From contig DATMYV010000016.1 of assembly GCA_035560795.1 (NCBI GenBank), positions 1 to 64,000 on the forward strand: a DNA stretch of 64,000 bases, given 5' to 3'. The stretch's first letter is position 1; each line of letters begins with the position of its first letter. Of this stretch, positions 29,989 through 37,412 are shown one piece after another. The stretch is from Longilinea sp035560795 (GTDB lineage Bacteria > Chloroflexota > Anaerolineae > Anaerolineales > Anaerolineaceae). The notes beneath the pieces are model-generated. The model had not been told where the DNA came from. It made no database searches and saw only the letters and a list, made by a program, of their open reading frames with translations. Position numbers and translations under genes: made by a program.

Positions 29989-30264
29989 AATTATGGGCAC
30001 TTGCCAAACGCCTGCTTGCACTACCCGGAAGGGTATGGTGCCATTACGCTACACGCCCAATTTTGGGCACATTCCAAACGACGGCTTACTCTACCCGGAA
30101 GGGTATGATGCCATTACGCTACACGCCCAATTATGGGCACTTGCCAAACGACAGCTTGCACTACCCGGAAGGGTATGATGCCATTACGCTACACGCCCAA
30201 TTAAGGGCACATTCCGAACGCCTGCTTGCTCTATCCGGAAGGGTATGGCGCCATTGAGCTACGG
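29985..30264 (-). repeat. Four 70-base tandem units derived from the tRNA 5' half
   Basis: Exact 70-base periodicity: 29985-30054, 30055-30124, 30125-30194, 30195-30264. In transcript order they lie between the promoter and tRNA-Met. Each carries a D-arm remnant (GTAGC ... AATGGC) interrupted by ACCCTTCCGGGT, then GCAAGC, a TTTGG/TTCGG segment and a second hairpin GCCC-ATAATT-GGGC. The unit nearest the promoter keeps the best tRNA-like start (GGATCCGTAGCTCAATGGC), suggesting this was the ancestral 5' end. Confidence 0.88.
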
Positions 30265-30278
30265 ATCCAAACATGCCG

Positions 30279-30306
30279 ATTATAACATAGCCTCCCTTCA
30301 CGCCAA
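30279..30306 (-). promoter_or_regulatory. Promoter of the tRNA-Met array
   Basis: On the minus strand: TTGGCG (30306-30301), 16-base spacer, TATAAT (30284-30279). Transcription would start near 30272, at the first 70-base unit, so the tRNA precursor would carry about 280 bases of repeat RNA ahead of tRNA-Met. Confidence 0.75.
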
Positions 30307-30358
30307 GACCTCATCCGATGTTTCTAAGGCTGCTTGGCATCGATTATAATAAAACCAT

Positions 30359-31699
30359 ATGGCCGAGGAAAACGGACTTAGCGAGCGTGAACAAGACATC
30401 CTGCGGCTGGTCGCAACGGGGGCAAGCAATAAAGAGATAGCCCAGGCATTGGTGATCAGTCCCAATACGGTCAAGGTTCACCTGCGCAACATTTTTTCAA
30501 AAATTGGCGTTGTTTCGCGTACCGAAGCAACGCTTTATGCGTTGCGTACCGGTTTGATCAAATCACCCGCTCCGCCACCCCTCGAAGTCGAAGGATCATC
30601 CGCGCAGCCGATGACTGAAGCGCTCATTCTTCCGGCAGACGACACAATCCAATTGCCATGGACTCGCAGGCTGCGCTGGGCAGGTTTAATCACGGTTACC
30701 ATGTTGGCGGTATTCGCCCTGGTATTGGCTGGCGGCCGCGCGTTAGGCTTGCCGCTCTTCTTCACCCCCACCCCGGCAAGTACTCCTGGCAATTCTTCCA
30801 CTCCAGTCGGACTTAACCGCTGGTTAAATGCAGCTGACATTCCGATCCCACTTGATTACGCTGCATCGGCCGTTTACGAAGACAATCTTTATTTAATCGC
30901 CGGTCAAAGTAATTCCAAACCTTCCGCGGAGGTGTATTCCTATAACGCGGTAGATCAAGTTTGGGTCATGCACGCACCCAAACCAACTGCGGTGTCGAAA
31001 ATCCAGGCTGCCTTGCTGGGAGAGTTAATTTACGTTCCCGGCGGTTTGGATGCCGAAGAGAAACCGATCACCAAGGTGGAACGGTTTGATCCGCGCAACA
31101 ATACCTGGGAGAACGCCGCGGTTATGCCAGCTCCAAGGTCAGCTTATGCCCTGGCTGCTTTGGAGGGGAAACTGTACCTTTTTGGCGGGTGGGACGGCAA
31201 AGCGTACCAAAACAGCCTTTTTATTTATGACCCTGCGGAAGATCGCTGGACCCAGGGTGCGGATTTGCCTTATGTTTCGGGTTTTGCTTCGGCAGTCAGT
31301 TCCAATGGAAAAATTTACCTATTCGGCGGTACCAGTGACGGTAAAACCCCCATAAGAAGCGTACTGGCCTATTACCCGCAACGCGATCTTGATGGCGAAA
31401 ATCCCTGGGAAACGCAATCAGAAATACCACAGGCCCGTTTTGCCAGCGGCGCCACCGCCCTCGGCGATCTTATCTTCCTGTTTGGCGGCAGTGACGGATC
31501 TGCCGCGCCGGATCTTCCCGGCGTTCAATATCAACCGCAGCGCGACGAATGGAGTGTGTTGGATGACTCGCTGCAGCCGATTGGTGCGGGGGCAGCGGCG
31601 TTGGGTCTGGAAAATTACGTATATGTTTTTGGGCCGGGCAACCTAAACCAACGCTACCAGGCTATTTACACCGTTACCATTCCGGTAATCAAGAAATAA
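30359..31699 (+). CDS. LuxR-type HTH fused through a membrane helix to a Kelch-repeat domain
   Basis: A 446-residue protein with an unusual order: a LuxR/GerE helix-turn-helix at the very N-terminus (residues 3-65: LSEREQDILRLVATGASNKE, then PNTVKVHLRNIFSKIGV), a linker, one transmembrane helix (~101-125), a Pro/Thr-rich spacer, and five or six Kelch repeats (~150-440; e.g. GKLYLFGGWDG, GKIYLFGGTSDG, DLIFLFGGSDG). The HTH is cytoplasmic and the Kelch propeller would be outside, suggesting a one-component membrane regulator. TATAAT lies eight bases before the ATG, so the mRNA is nearly leaderless. The gene lies between the two tRNA arrays. Confidence 0.88.
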   Translation: MAEENGLSEREQDILRLVATGASNKEIAQALVISPNTVKVHLRNIFSKIGVVSRTEATLYALRTGLIKSPAPPPLEVEGSSAQPMTEALILPADDTIQLPWTRRLRWAGLITVTMLAVFALVLAGGRALGLPLFFTPTPASTPGNSSTPVGLNRWLNAADIPIPLDYAASAVYEDNLYLIAGQSNSKPSAEVYSYNAVDQVWVMHAPKPTAVSKIQAALLGELIYVPGGLDAEEKPITKVERFDPRNNTWENAAVMPAPRSAYALAALEGKLYLFGGWDGKAYQNSLFIYDPAEDRWTQGADLPYVSGFASAVSSNGKIYLFGGTSDGKTPIRSVLAYYPQRDLDGENPWETQSEIPQARFASGATALGDLIFLFGGSDGSAAPDLPGVQYQPQRDEWSVLDDSLQPIGAGAAALGLENYVYVFGPGNLNQRYQAIYTVTIPVIKK

Positions 31700-31727
31700 T
31701 ATAAATATTTTCACATTTTTCTTAAAT

Positions 31728-31952
31728 AGAGCGGGTGACCGGATTCGAATAAGATCCCCTTATGGGAACCGACGAAGGTTCTTTTTAGGGTAGATAAAAA
31801 AAGAGCGGGCACCGGATTCGAATAAGATCCCGTTATGGGGACCGGCGAAGGTTCTGTTTAGGTTGGATATTTGTAAAGAGCGGGCGACCGGATTCGAATA
31901 AGATCCCCTTAAGGGGACCGGCGAAGGTTCTGTTTAGGTTGGATATTTGTAA
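31728..31952 (-). repeat. Three ~75-base tandem units derived from the tRNA-Gly 3' end
   Basis: Units 31728-31801, 31802-31876 and 31877-31952 follow tRNA-Gly on the same strand. Each repeats the tRNA 3' end (acceptor and T-arm up to GGATTCGAA on the plus strand), then a TAAGATCCCCTTAAGGGGA-type hairpin inserted in the T-loop, CCGGCGAA, and about 40 bases of non-tRNA AT-rich sequence. The hairpin is CCCC-TTAA-GGGG in the unit nearest the gene and slightly mismatched in the others. The rest of 31700-32200 holds only the tRNA, its promoter and a hairpin. Confidence 0.88.
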
Positions 31953-31954
31953 AG

Positions 31955-32026
31955 AGCGGGCGACCGGATTCGAACCGGCGAATGTCAGCTTGGAAGGCTG
32001 ATGCCTTACCACTTGGCGACGCCCGC
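31955..32026 (-). tRNA. tRNA-Gly (anticodon TCC)
   Basis: A 72-base cloverleaf: acceptor GCGGGCG / CGCCCGC with discriminator T (usual for Gly), D-arm GCC-AAGTGGTAA-GGC, anticodon stem TCAGC / GCTGA with loop CTTCCAA, T-arm GCCGG-TTCGAAT-CCGGT. CCA is not encoded. Its own promoter lies just upstream and a decayed repeat array just downstream. Confidence 0.95.
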
Positions 32027-32039
32027 ATCAAGAGTTTTT

Positions 32040-32068
32040 ATTTTACCGTTGAGCGTCGCGCTGGTCAA
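32040..32068 (-). promoter_or_regulatory. Promoter of tRNA-Gly
   Basis: On the minus strand: TTGACC (32068-32063), 17-base spacer, TAAAAT (32045-32040), 14 bases before the tRNA 5' end. Confidence 0.85.
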
Positions 32069-32108
32069 GATATCGAAATTATTAATGGGAACGCTTGCTT
32101 TAATTGGC

Positions 32109-32136
32109 GGACGGCCGGTCCCGAAACCGGCCGTCC
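32109..32136 (-). terminator. Strong hairpin after the transglycosylase gene
   Basis: An 11-bp GC-rich stem GGACGGCCGGT / ACCGGCCGTCC with a six-base loop, 64 bases after the stop of 32201-32848. There is no good T-run on the minus strand, so it may be a weak terminator or an RNA-stabilising hairpin. Confidence 0.5.
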
Positions 32137-32200
32137 TATTCAGTTGAGGCCCAATCCCCAAATTGATAGGCAGGGCAGACCCGTACTGGGTCACTCATCA

Positions 32201-32848
32201 TTAATAATTTTCATAAATTGAAAGCACCAGATCTGCATAACGGTAGCCAATATCCATCGGTCCATAAGCATACAAGGCATCCCGAACGCTGCCATGCCGC
32301 GAAACCAATGCTGCCAACATCCGGGTGCCGTATGAGATGTTGTACTCTGGATCGAACAGCTCATCCATGGTTGGACGGGATGAAAAACATGGCTTTCCGC
32401 TGCATAAAAAATCAGCTGCCAGACCATCGCGCGGCATCACCTGCATCAGTCCTACCGCGCCGCTGTGTGAGTAAGCATCCGCTTTGCCCCCGCTTTCCTG
32501 CAGCATAACCGATGCAATCAACTTTGGTTCCAGGCCAACCTCTACAGCATATTGTTCAATCCAGCCACACCATTGCCGAATTGCATCCGGAAATTTTTCA
32601 GATAAGGAACATTCGCTGGCAATCCCATTGGAAATACCTTCACCGCGACTCGCTTCTGAACTGTTATTAGTTGCTGCCTCGGCCGGTACTGCTTCCCCAG
32701 TATTCGGAATCGATGATTCCGATTGCAAAGGAGGTTCGGTGGCTGCGAGGACGGTTATTTGCGGAATGGTAATCAGGCGCGTGATCCCGACCAAGACAAA
32801 GGAACTGATCAAAATTGCCGGAAAAATGGCTCGCTGGATGCTGTTCAT
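32201..32848 (-). CDS. Lytic transglycosylase, SLT domain
   Basis: A 215-residue exported murein hydrolase. An N-terminal hydrophobic segment (residues ~7-32) acts as signal anchor, followed by a Ser/Ala/Glu-rich linker (~35-80) and a goose-lysozyme-like SLT domain (~90-210). The catalytic Glu is in ASVMLQESGGKADAYSHSGA, followed by VGLMQVMP and the NISYGTRMLAALVSRHG helix. GAGG precedes the ATG by nine bases. It cuts peptidoglycan strands without water, typically during wall remodelling. Two Cys in the SLT part (CSGKPC) may form a disulfide. Confidence 0.9.
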   Translation of the reverse strand: MNSIQRAIFPAILISSFVLVGITRLITIPQITVLAATEPPLQSESSIPNTGEAVPAEAATNNSSEASRGEGISNGIASECSLSEKFPDAIRQWCGWIEQYAVEVGLEPKLIASVMLQESGGKADAYSHSGAVGLMQVMPRDGLAADFLCSGKPCFSSRPTMDELFDPEYNISYGTRMLAALVSRHGSVRDALYAYGPMDIGYRYADLVLSIYENY

Positions 32849-32947
32849 GGGTTAATGCCTCAATTCATCATGGATGCATCCATTATAGATAATTTGTTCT
32901 ATTAATACAAGAGGTTAATCTTAAAATATATCCGCCTTGTAATTAAG

Positions 32948-32973
32948 CAAAAAGCGTCTGTTGACGCTTTTTG
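32948..32973 (-). terminator. Terminator after the LMW phosphatase gene
   Basis: An 11-bp stem CAAAAAGCGTC / GACGCTTTTTG with a TGTT loop, nine bases after the phosphatase stop; T-rich on both strands. It ends the gmd-phosphatase unit. Confidence 0.85.
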
Positions 32974-32981
32974 AACAGGGC

Positions 32982-33473
32982 TTATTTGCTGGCCAACTCG
33001 ACGATCCTGGGCAGTCCCTGGCGCAGCAAGCGCTCAATTTCGTCTGAAGTTTTTATATATGCTTCCGGCGGGCCGCCAGTGGGATCTTCCACTGGTCCGT
33101 TCTCTGATGCCATCTCTGAAAGCAGATAGACTTTGCCTTTCAATGAACGGAATTCTGCCAGCAAAGCCTCTTTATGACCGGCTTCCATGGTCAATATCAA
33201 GTGAAAATCTTCCAACATTTTTATTGTCACCATGCGCGAGCGGTGCCTGGCGATTTTCAGACCACGGGCAGCTAGAATCTCAACCATTTCCGGTGCTGCG
33301 GGTTGTCCCTGCGGCGCCCAGGTACCAGCCGATTCTATTCGCCAGGAAGTAGGATCGATGCCATTTTCCGCCAAAACTGTTTTGAACAGAGCAACCGCCA
33401 TCGGCGAACGGCAAATGTTTGCCGTACAGACGAACAGAACCGCAGGGACTTGTTCCTCTGCCGGTAATGCCAT
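32982..33473 (-). CDS. Low-molecular-weight protein tyrosine phosphatase
   Basis: A 163-residue phosphatase of the LMW-PTP/arsenate-reductase fold. The P-loop FVCTANICRSPM (C-x5-R-S) is near residue 15 and the catalytic Asp in VEDPTGG near 130. Such enzymes act on tyrosine kinases of polysaccharide export or on small phosphates. It starts seven bases after the gmd stop, so it is probably co-transcribed with a nucleotide-sugar gene; this favours a role in surface polysaccharide control. Confidence 0.9.
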   Translation of the reverse strand: MALPAEEQVPAVLFVCTANICRSPMAVALFKTVLAENGIDPTSWRIESAGTWAPQGQPAAPEMVEILAARGLKIARHRSRMVTIKMLEDFHLILTMEAGHKEALLAEFRSLKGKVYLLSEMASENGPVEDPTGGPPEAYIKTSDEIERLLRQGLPRIVELASK

Positions 33474-33479
33474 GCCGCC

Positions 33480-34550
33480 CTATCGCTCCATGCTGATGAC
33501 TTGCGATTCCCAGCGATGCCAACCGCCAAATCGTTCCTGGAGAATCTTGCGACCCTCACCAGGCGCTTTCTGACCTGCCAGTTCCAAATCGGCATCCACC
33601 ATAATGCGCACCAACTCGTGGAAATGCACCGTTGGCTTCCAGTTCAACTTCTGCTGCGAGCGGCTTGGATCTGCCAACAAGTAATTTACCTCGGTCGGGC
33701 GGAAGTAGCGCGAGTCGATCTTGACGTAATTATTCCAATCCAACCCAACATAGCCAAAAGCCTCATCCAGGAATTCGCGCACCGAATGAGCCTCACCGGT
33801 GCCAATGACGAAATCGCCTGCATTTTCCAACTGCAGGATGCGCCACATGGCCTCAACGTATTCCGGCGCGTAGCCCCAGTCACGGCGTGAATCGAGGTTG
33901 CCCAGATACAATGCCTTTTGAGTGCCGGCCACAATCGCAGCCAACGCGCGGGTGATCTTGCGGGTGACGAAGGTTTCGCCGCGGCGGGGAGATTCATGGT
34001 TGAAAAGAATCCCATTCGATGCAAACATCTGGTACCCTTCACGGTAATTGCGTGCCACCCAGTAGGAATATACCTTGGCAGCCGCATATGGGCTGCGCGG
34101 CTCGAAGGGAGTATCTTCATTTTGCGGGGGTTTGGCACCGCCGAACATTTCACTGGAAGAAGCCTGGTAAAAGCGGGCTTCCAATTTCGCCTTGCGGATC
34201 GCCTCGAGGATGCGAATGGTGCCCAGTCCGGTGACATCGCCGGTATATTCCGGCATATCGAAGCTCACGCGCACATGACTCTGCGCTGCCAGGTGATAAA
34301 TCTCATCTGGGCGGATGTTATACATTACATCCTGCAGGCTATCGGCAGTAGCGACATCGCCATAATGCAGGTACAGATTCACCTTCTCGCCGTTGGCATG
34401 CGGATCGTGATAAATATGATCAATGCGCCGCGTATTAAAAGTGCTGGCGCGGCGGATCAGTCCGTGCACTTCGTAGCCTTTTGAAAGCAGCAACTCAGCC
34501 AGATAGGACCCATCCTGGCCTGTTATGCCAGTGATTAACGCTTTTTTCAA
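33480..34550 (-). CDS. gmd: GDP-mannose 4,6-dehydratase
   Basis: Converts GDP-mannose to GDP-4-keto-6-deoxymannose, the first step to GDP-fucose, GDP-rhamnose and related sugars. An extended SDR of 356 residues: NAD(P) loop ALITGITGQDGSYLAELL at the start, catalytic region ASSSEMFGGA with Tyr-Lys in SPYAAAKVYSYW near 150, and the family block NHESPRRGETFVTRKITRA. I use a TTG start at 34550 because GGAGGG lies just upstream and the protein then begins like known Gmd proteins; the upstream frame to 34598 adds 16 unlike residues. No fucose synthetase gene is in the window. Confidence 0.95.
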   Translation of the reverse strand: MKKALITGITGQDGSYLAELLLSKGYEVHGLIRRASTFNTRRIDHIYHDPHANGEKVNLYLHYGDVATADSLQDVMYNIRPDEIYHLAAQSHVRVSFDMPEYTGDVTGLGTIRILEAIRKAKLEARFYQASSSEMFGGAKPPQNEDTPFEPRSPYAAAKVYSYWVARNYREGYQMFASNGILFNHESPRRGETFVTRKITRALAAIVAGTQKALYLGNLDSRRDWGYAPEYVEAMWRILQLENAGDFVIGTGEAHSVREFLDEAFGYVGLDWNNYVKIDSRYFRPTEVNYLLADPSRSQQKLNWKPTVHFHELVRIMVDADLELAGQKAPGEGRKILQERFGGWHRWESQVISMER

Positions 34551-34644
34551 AATTCCCTCCAAATGTTTTCCCGGGGATATACGACAACCAATATCCACCC
34601 CGGGGAAGTATAATCACACAGCCCCAGCCTGTCAAACCAAATAC

Positions 34645-34674
34645 AAAGCAGCAGAGAGAGCTCTCTGCTGCTTT
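34645..34674 (-). terminator. Terminator of the clpC gene
   Basis: A perfect 14-base inverted repeat AAAGCAGCAGAGAG / CTCTCTGCTGCTTT, 22 bases after the ClpC stop, T-rich at both outer ends. Confidence 0.8.
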
Positions 34675-34696
34675 ATCAATCATCACAAGATTCGGA

Positions 34697-37168
34697 TCAT
34701 TCGACTTTTTCGACTATGGCCTCAATCGTTGAATCCTGTTTGCTAAAGACCAGCTGGTTGCTCTCCTTGTCAAGATCAACAAGGACTGTATCTCCCTCCA
34801 CAAATTGACCTGAAAGCAGGCTGACCGAAAGCGGGCTTTCGACATATTTTTGCAGCGCACGGCGCAGTGGACGCGCGCCGAAAGCTGCGTCGTATCCGAC
34901 GGAAGCCAGCCAATCACGGGCGGCATCTGAAAGGGTCACCTGAAGGCCGTGCTCTTCCAACCGCAGACGGACTTCCTTCATCTGCAACGTTACGATCTCG
35001 CGCATTTGTTCCAGGCTCAAAGGCGAGAACATGATGATCTCGTCGATACGATTGAGAAACTCAGGACGGAAGGTGGATTTGAGAGCGGTATTAATTTTCT
35101 CTTCTGACAGGCGGTCTTCGGCGCTATTCGAGGATTGAAGGAAGCCCAATGTCCCGCTGCGGCGGACATATTCGGTGCCGAGGTTGCTGGTCATAATCAA
35201 AACCGTATTGCGGAAATCGACCAATCGACCCTGACCATCCGTCAAACGCCCGTCATCCAGGATTTGCAGGAGAGCATTCCACACCTCCGGATGCGCTTTT
35301 TCAATTTCATCGAAGAGAATGACGCGATAAGGCCGTCGCCGCACAGCTTCGGTTAACTGGCCGCCTTCTTCATAACCCACATATCCAGGAGGGGCGCCGA
35401 ACAGTCGCGAAGCGGTATGCTGCTCGCGGTATTCACTCATATCGAGGCGGACCATGGCATCCTCATCGTCAAAGAGAAATTCCGCCAAAGCCTTGGCTAA
35501 TTCTGTTTTTCCAACCCCTGATGGACCGATGAAAATAAAGGATCCGATCGGACGTCGCGGATCTTTGAGACCCGAACGGGCGCGCCGGATGGCATCGGAA
35601 ATTGCATGAATAGCCTCATCCTGCCCGATGATGCGTTCGTGCAATCGTTCTTCCATTTGCAATAACTTTTCTGATTCAGTTTCCATCATTTGACTGACAG
35701 GAATTCCGGTCCACTGCGCAATAACCTGGGCAATATCATCCACATCCACCACTTCGTCCAGTTTATGCTCGACCTCCCATTTGTCGCGCAACTCATTGAA
35801 TTCAGTTTCCAGGCGGATACGCTCCGCTTTTTTGCGCGCAGCCCGTTCATAATCGCGTTCCAGGCCAGCCTGCTCCTCTTCAGCAGTCAGGCGGTCGAGT
35901 TCAGACTTCATTTCCTTCAAATCGGCCGGCAGCGAGTATAAAGCGACCCGCAGTTTGGCAGCCGCCTCGTCCATCAGGTCAATGGCTTTATCCGGCAGAT
36001 GGCGGTCGGTGACATAACGGGTTGAAAGGCGCGCCGCCGCCACCAGTGCCTCATCGGAGAAGCGGACTTTGTGGTGCGCTTCATACCGGTCGCGGAGACC
36101 AAATAACATCTGAATGGTATCATCCACGCTTGGTTCGTCGACATATACCGGTGCAAAACGGCGTTCGAGTGCCGAATCTTTCTCGATATGTTTGTGAAAT
36201 TCATCCAACGTCGTTGCACCAATGCATTGCAGTTCGCCGCGTGCCAGCGCAGGTTTGAGCATATTGGAAGCGTCCATGGCGCCCTGGGCTGCGCCTGCGC
36301 CGATCACGGTATGCAGTTCATCAATAAAGAGGATGATTTCACCCTCAGAGCGCTGGACTTCTTCGATGGCTGCCTTAAGGCGTTCTTCAAATTCACCACG
36401 GAAACGCGAGCCAGCAATCATGGCACCCAGGTCGAGCGATACCACTCGCTTGCCGGCAAGAAGCTCCGGCACATCGTTGGCAGCAATCTTTTGCGCCAAT
36501 CCCTCCACAATTGCTGTCTTGCCCACGCCGGCTTCGCCAATCAACACCGGGTTATTCTTGGTACGCCGCGAGAGAATCTGCATGACGCGGAGAATCTCTT
36601 TTTCGCGGCCGATAACAGGATCCAGCTTTCCCTCGCGAGCCTGATTGGTTAAATCGCGTGAATACTTTTCCAATGTACGGTAGCGTGTTTCTGCCTGAGG
36701 ATCTGTGACCCTCTGTCCGCCCCGCAATTGAACAATGGCATCATTGACTCGTTCCCGCGTGATACCTGAACCTTCCAGCAGACGGGAGGCTGGTGTGTTT
36801 CGTTCAGTCAGGATCGCCAGGAAAAGGTGTTCGGTGGAAATATATTCATCCTTCAACCGGCTTGCTTCTTCATTGGCCAGGTCAATGATCCGCTTGACGC
36901 GCGGCGTGATAAAAATCTGGCCGGCTCCGCCGCCAAAAATACTGGCTTTTGGACTGGTGCGCAGGATGTAATCCAATCGTTCTGCAAGGCTGTTGGCGTC
37001 TACTTTTAAAATTTCCAATATCTGTGGGATCACGCCTTCAGGCTGCTCGATCAATGCCAGCAGGATATGCTCAGTATCAATCTGATTGTGACCATAGCGT
37101 TGGATAATCTCTGCGGCCCGCTGAGCAGCCTCTTGAGCGCGTTCGGTAAATCTGTCAAATCGCATCAT
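34697..37168 (-). CDS. clpC: ClpC-type AAA+ unfoldase
   Basis: An 823-residue Hsp100 ATPase. Two N-terminal Clp repeats (~1-145; RFTERAQEAAQRAAEIIQRY), NBD1 with Walker A GEAGVGKTA, a short middle domain (about 60 residues, ClpC-like, not the long ClpB coil), and NBD2 with Walker A GPSGVGKTE and MSEYREQHTASRLFGAPPGY. An LGF tripeptide in TLGFLQSS matches the ClpP-docking loop, so it probably works with ClpP in proteolysis. I use the ATG at 37168: the 32 codons upstream look non-coding and overlap a promoter-like TATAAT. AAAGGA lies ten bases upstream. No CIRCE or obvious CtsR box is seen. Confidence 0.93.
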   Translation of the reverse strand: MMRFDRFTERAQEAAQRAAEIIQRYGHNQIDTEHILLALIEQPEGVIPQILEILKVDANSLAERLDYILRTSPKASIFGGGAGQIFITPRVKRIIDLANEEASRLKDEYISTEHLFLAILTERNTPASRLLEGSGITRERVNDAIVQLRGGQRVTDPQAETRYRTLEKYSRDLTNQAREGKLDPVIGREKEILRVMQILSRRTKNNPVLIGEAGVGKTAIVEGLAQKIAANDVPELLAGKRVVSLDLGAMIAGSRFRGEFEERLKAAIEEVQRSEGEIILFIDELHTVIGAGAAQGAMDASNMLKPALARGELQCIGATTLDEFHKHIEKDSALERRFAPVYVDEPSVDDTIQMLFGLRDRYEAHHKVRFSDEALVAAARLSTRYVTDRHLPDKAIDLMDEAAAKLRVALYSLPADLKEMKSELDRLTAEEEQAGLERDYERAARKKAERIRLETEFNELRDKWEVEHKLDEVVDVDDIAQVIAQWTGIPVSQMMETESEKLLQMEERLHERIIGQDEAIHAISDAIRRARSGLKDPRRPIGSFIFIGPSGVGKTELAKALAEFLFDDEDAMVRLDMSEYREQHTASRLFGAPPGYVGYEEGGQLTEAVRRRPYRVILFDEIEKAHPEVWNALLQILDDGRLTDGQGRLVDFRNTVLIMTSNLGTEYVRRSGTLGFLQSSNSAEDRLSEEKINTALKSTFRPEFLNRIDEIIMFSPLSLEQMREIVTLQMKEVRLRLEEHGLQVTLSDAARDWLASVGYDAAFGARPLRRALQKYVESPLSVSLLSGQFVEGDTVLVDLDKESNQLVFSKQDSTIEAIVEKVE

Positions 37169-37400
37169 AGGAAATTGTTCCTTTGTTGTAAATAAAAAAA
37201 ATACCTTGGGTTGGATTATAGCATTTCCAACATATCTATTGTATCTGAGGTCAATAAGAAACATATAAGAATGCCGGTATTATCCACCAAGGATGGGATG
37301 CCGGATTTTACACCGGGAATGGACCACCATCATGCTAAAGGTCGGTAGCAGTTTGACAAGACCGCTCGATTTATAACGAGTTAACAAACTCATGTGGTGT

Positions 37401-37406
37401 TAAAAT
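37401..37406 (+). promoter_or_regulatory. -10 box for leaderless mRNA of the GNAT gene
   Basis: TAAAAT followed by exactly six bases and then the ATG at 37413, so transcription should start at or next to the start codon. There is no Shine-Dalgarno sequence. Confidence 0.55.
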
Positions 37407-37412
37407 ACACTC

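Noticed and set aside
29985..30264. CRISPR-like array (regular 70-base periodicity)
   Set aside because: Units are similar over their whole length, with no unique spacers between short repeats, no cas genes nearby, and clear tRNA D-arm sequence in every unit.
37169..37412. CIRCE or CtsR heat-shock operator upstream of clpC
   Set aside because: I looked for the TTAGCACTC-N9-GAGTGCTAA and GGTCAAA-type repeats and found neither; only a lone TATAAT without a convincing -35.
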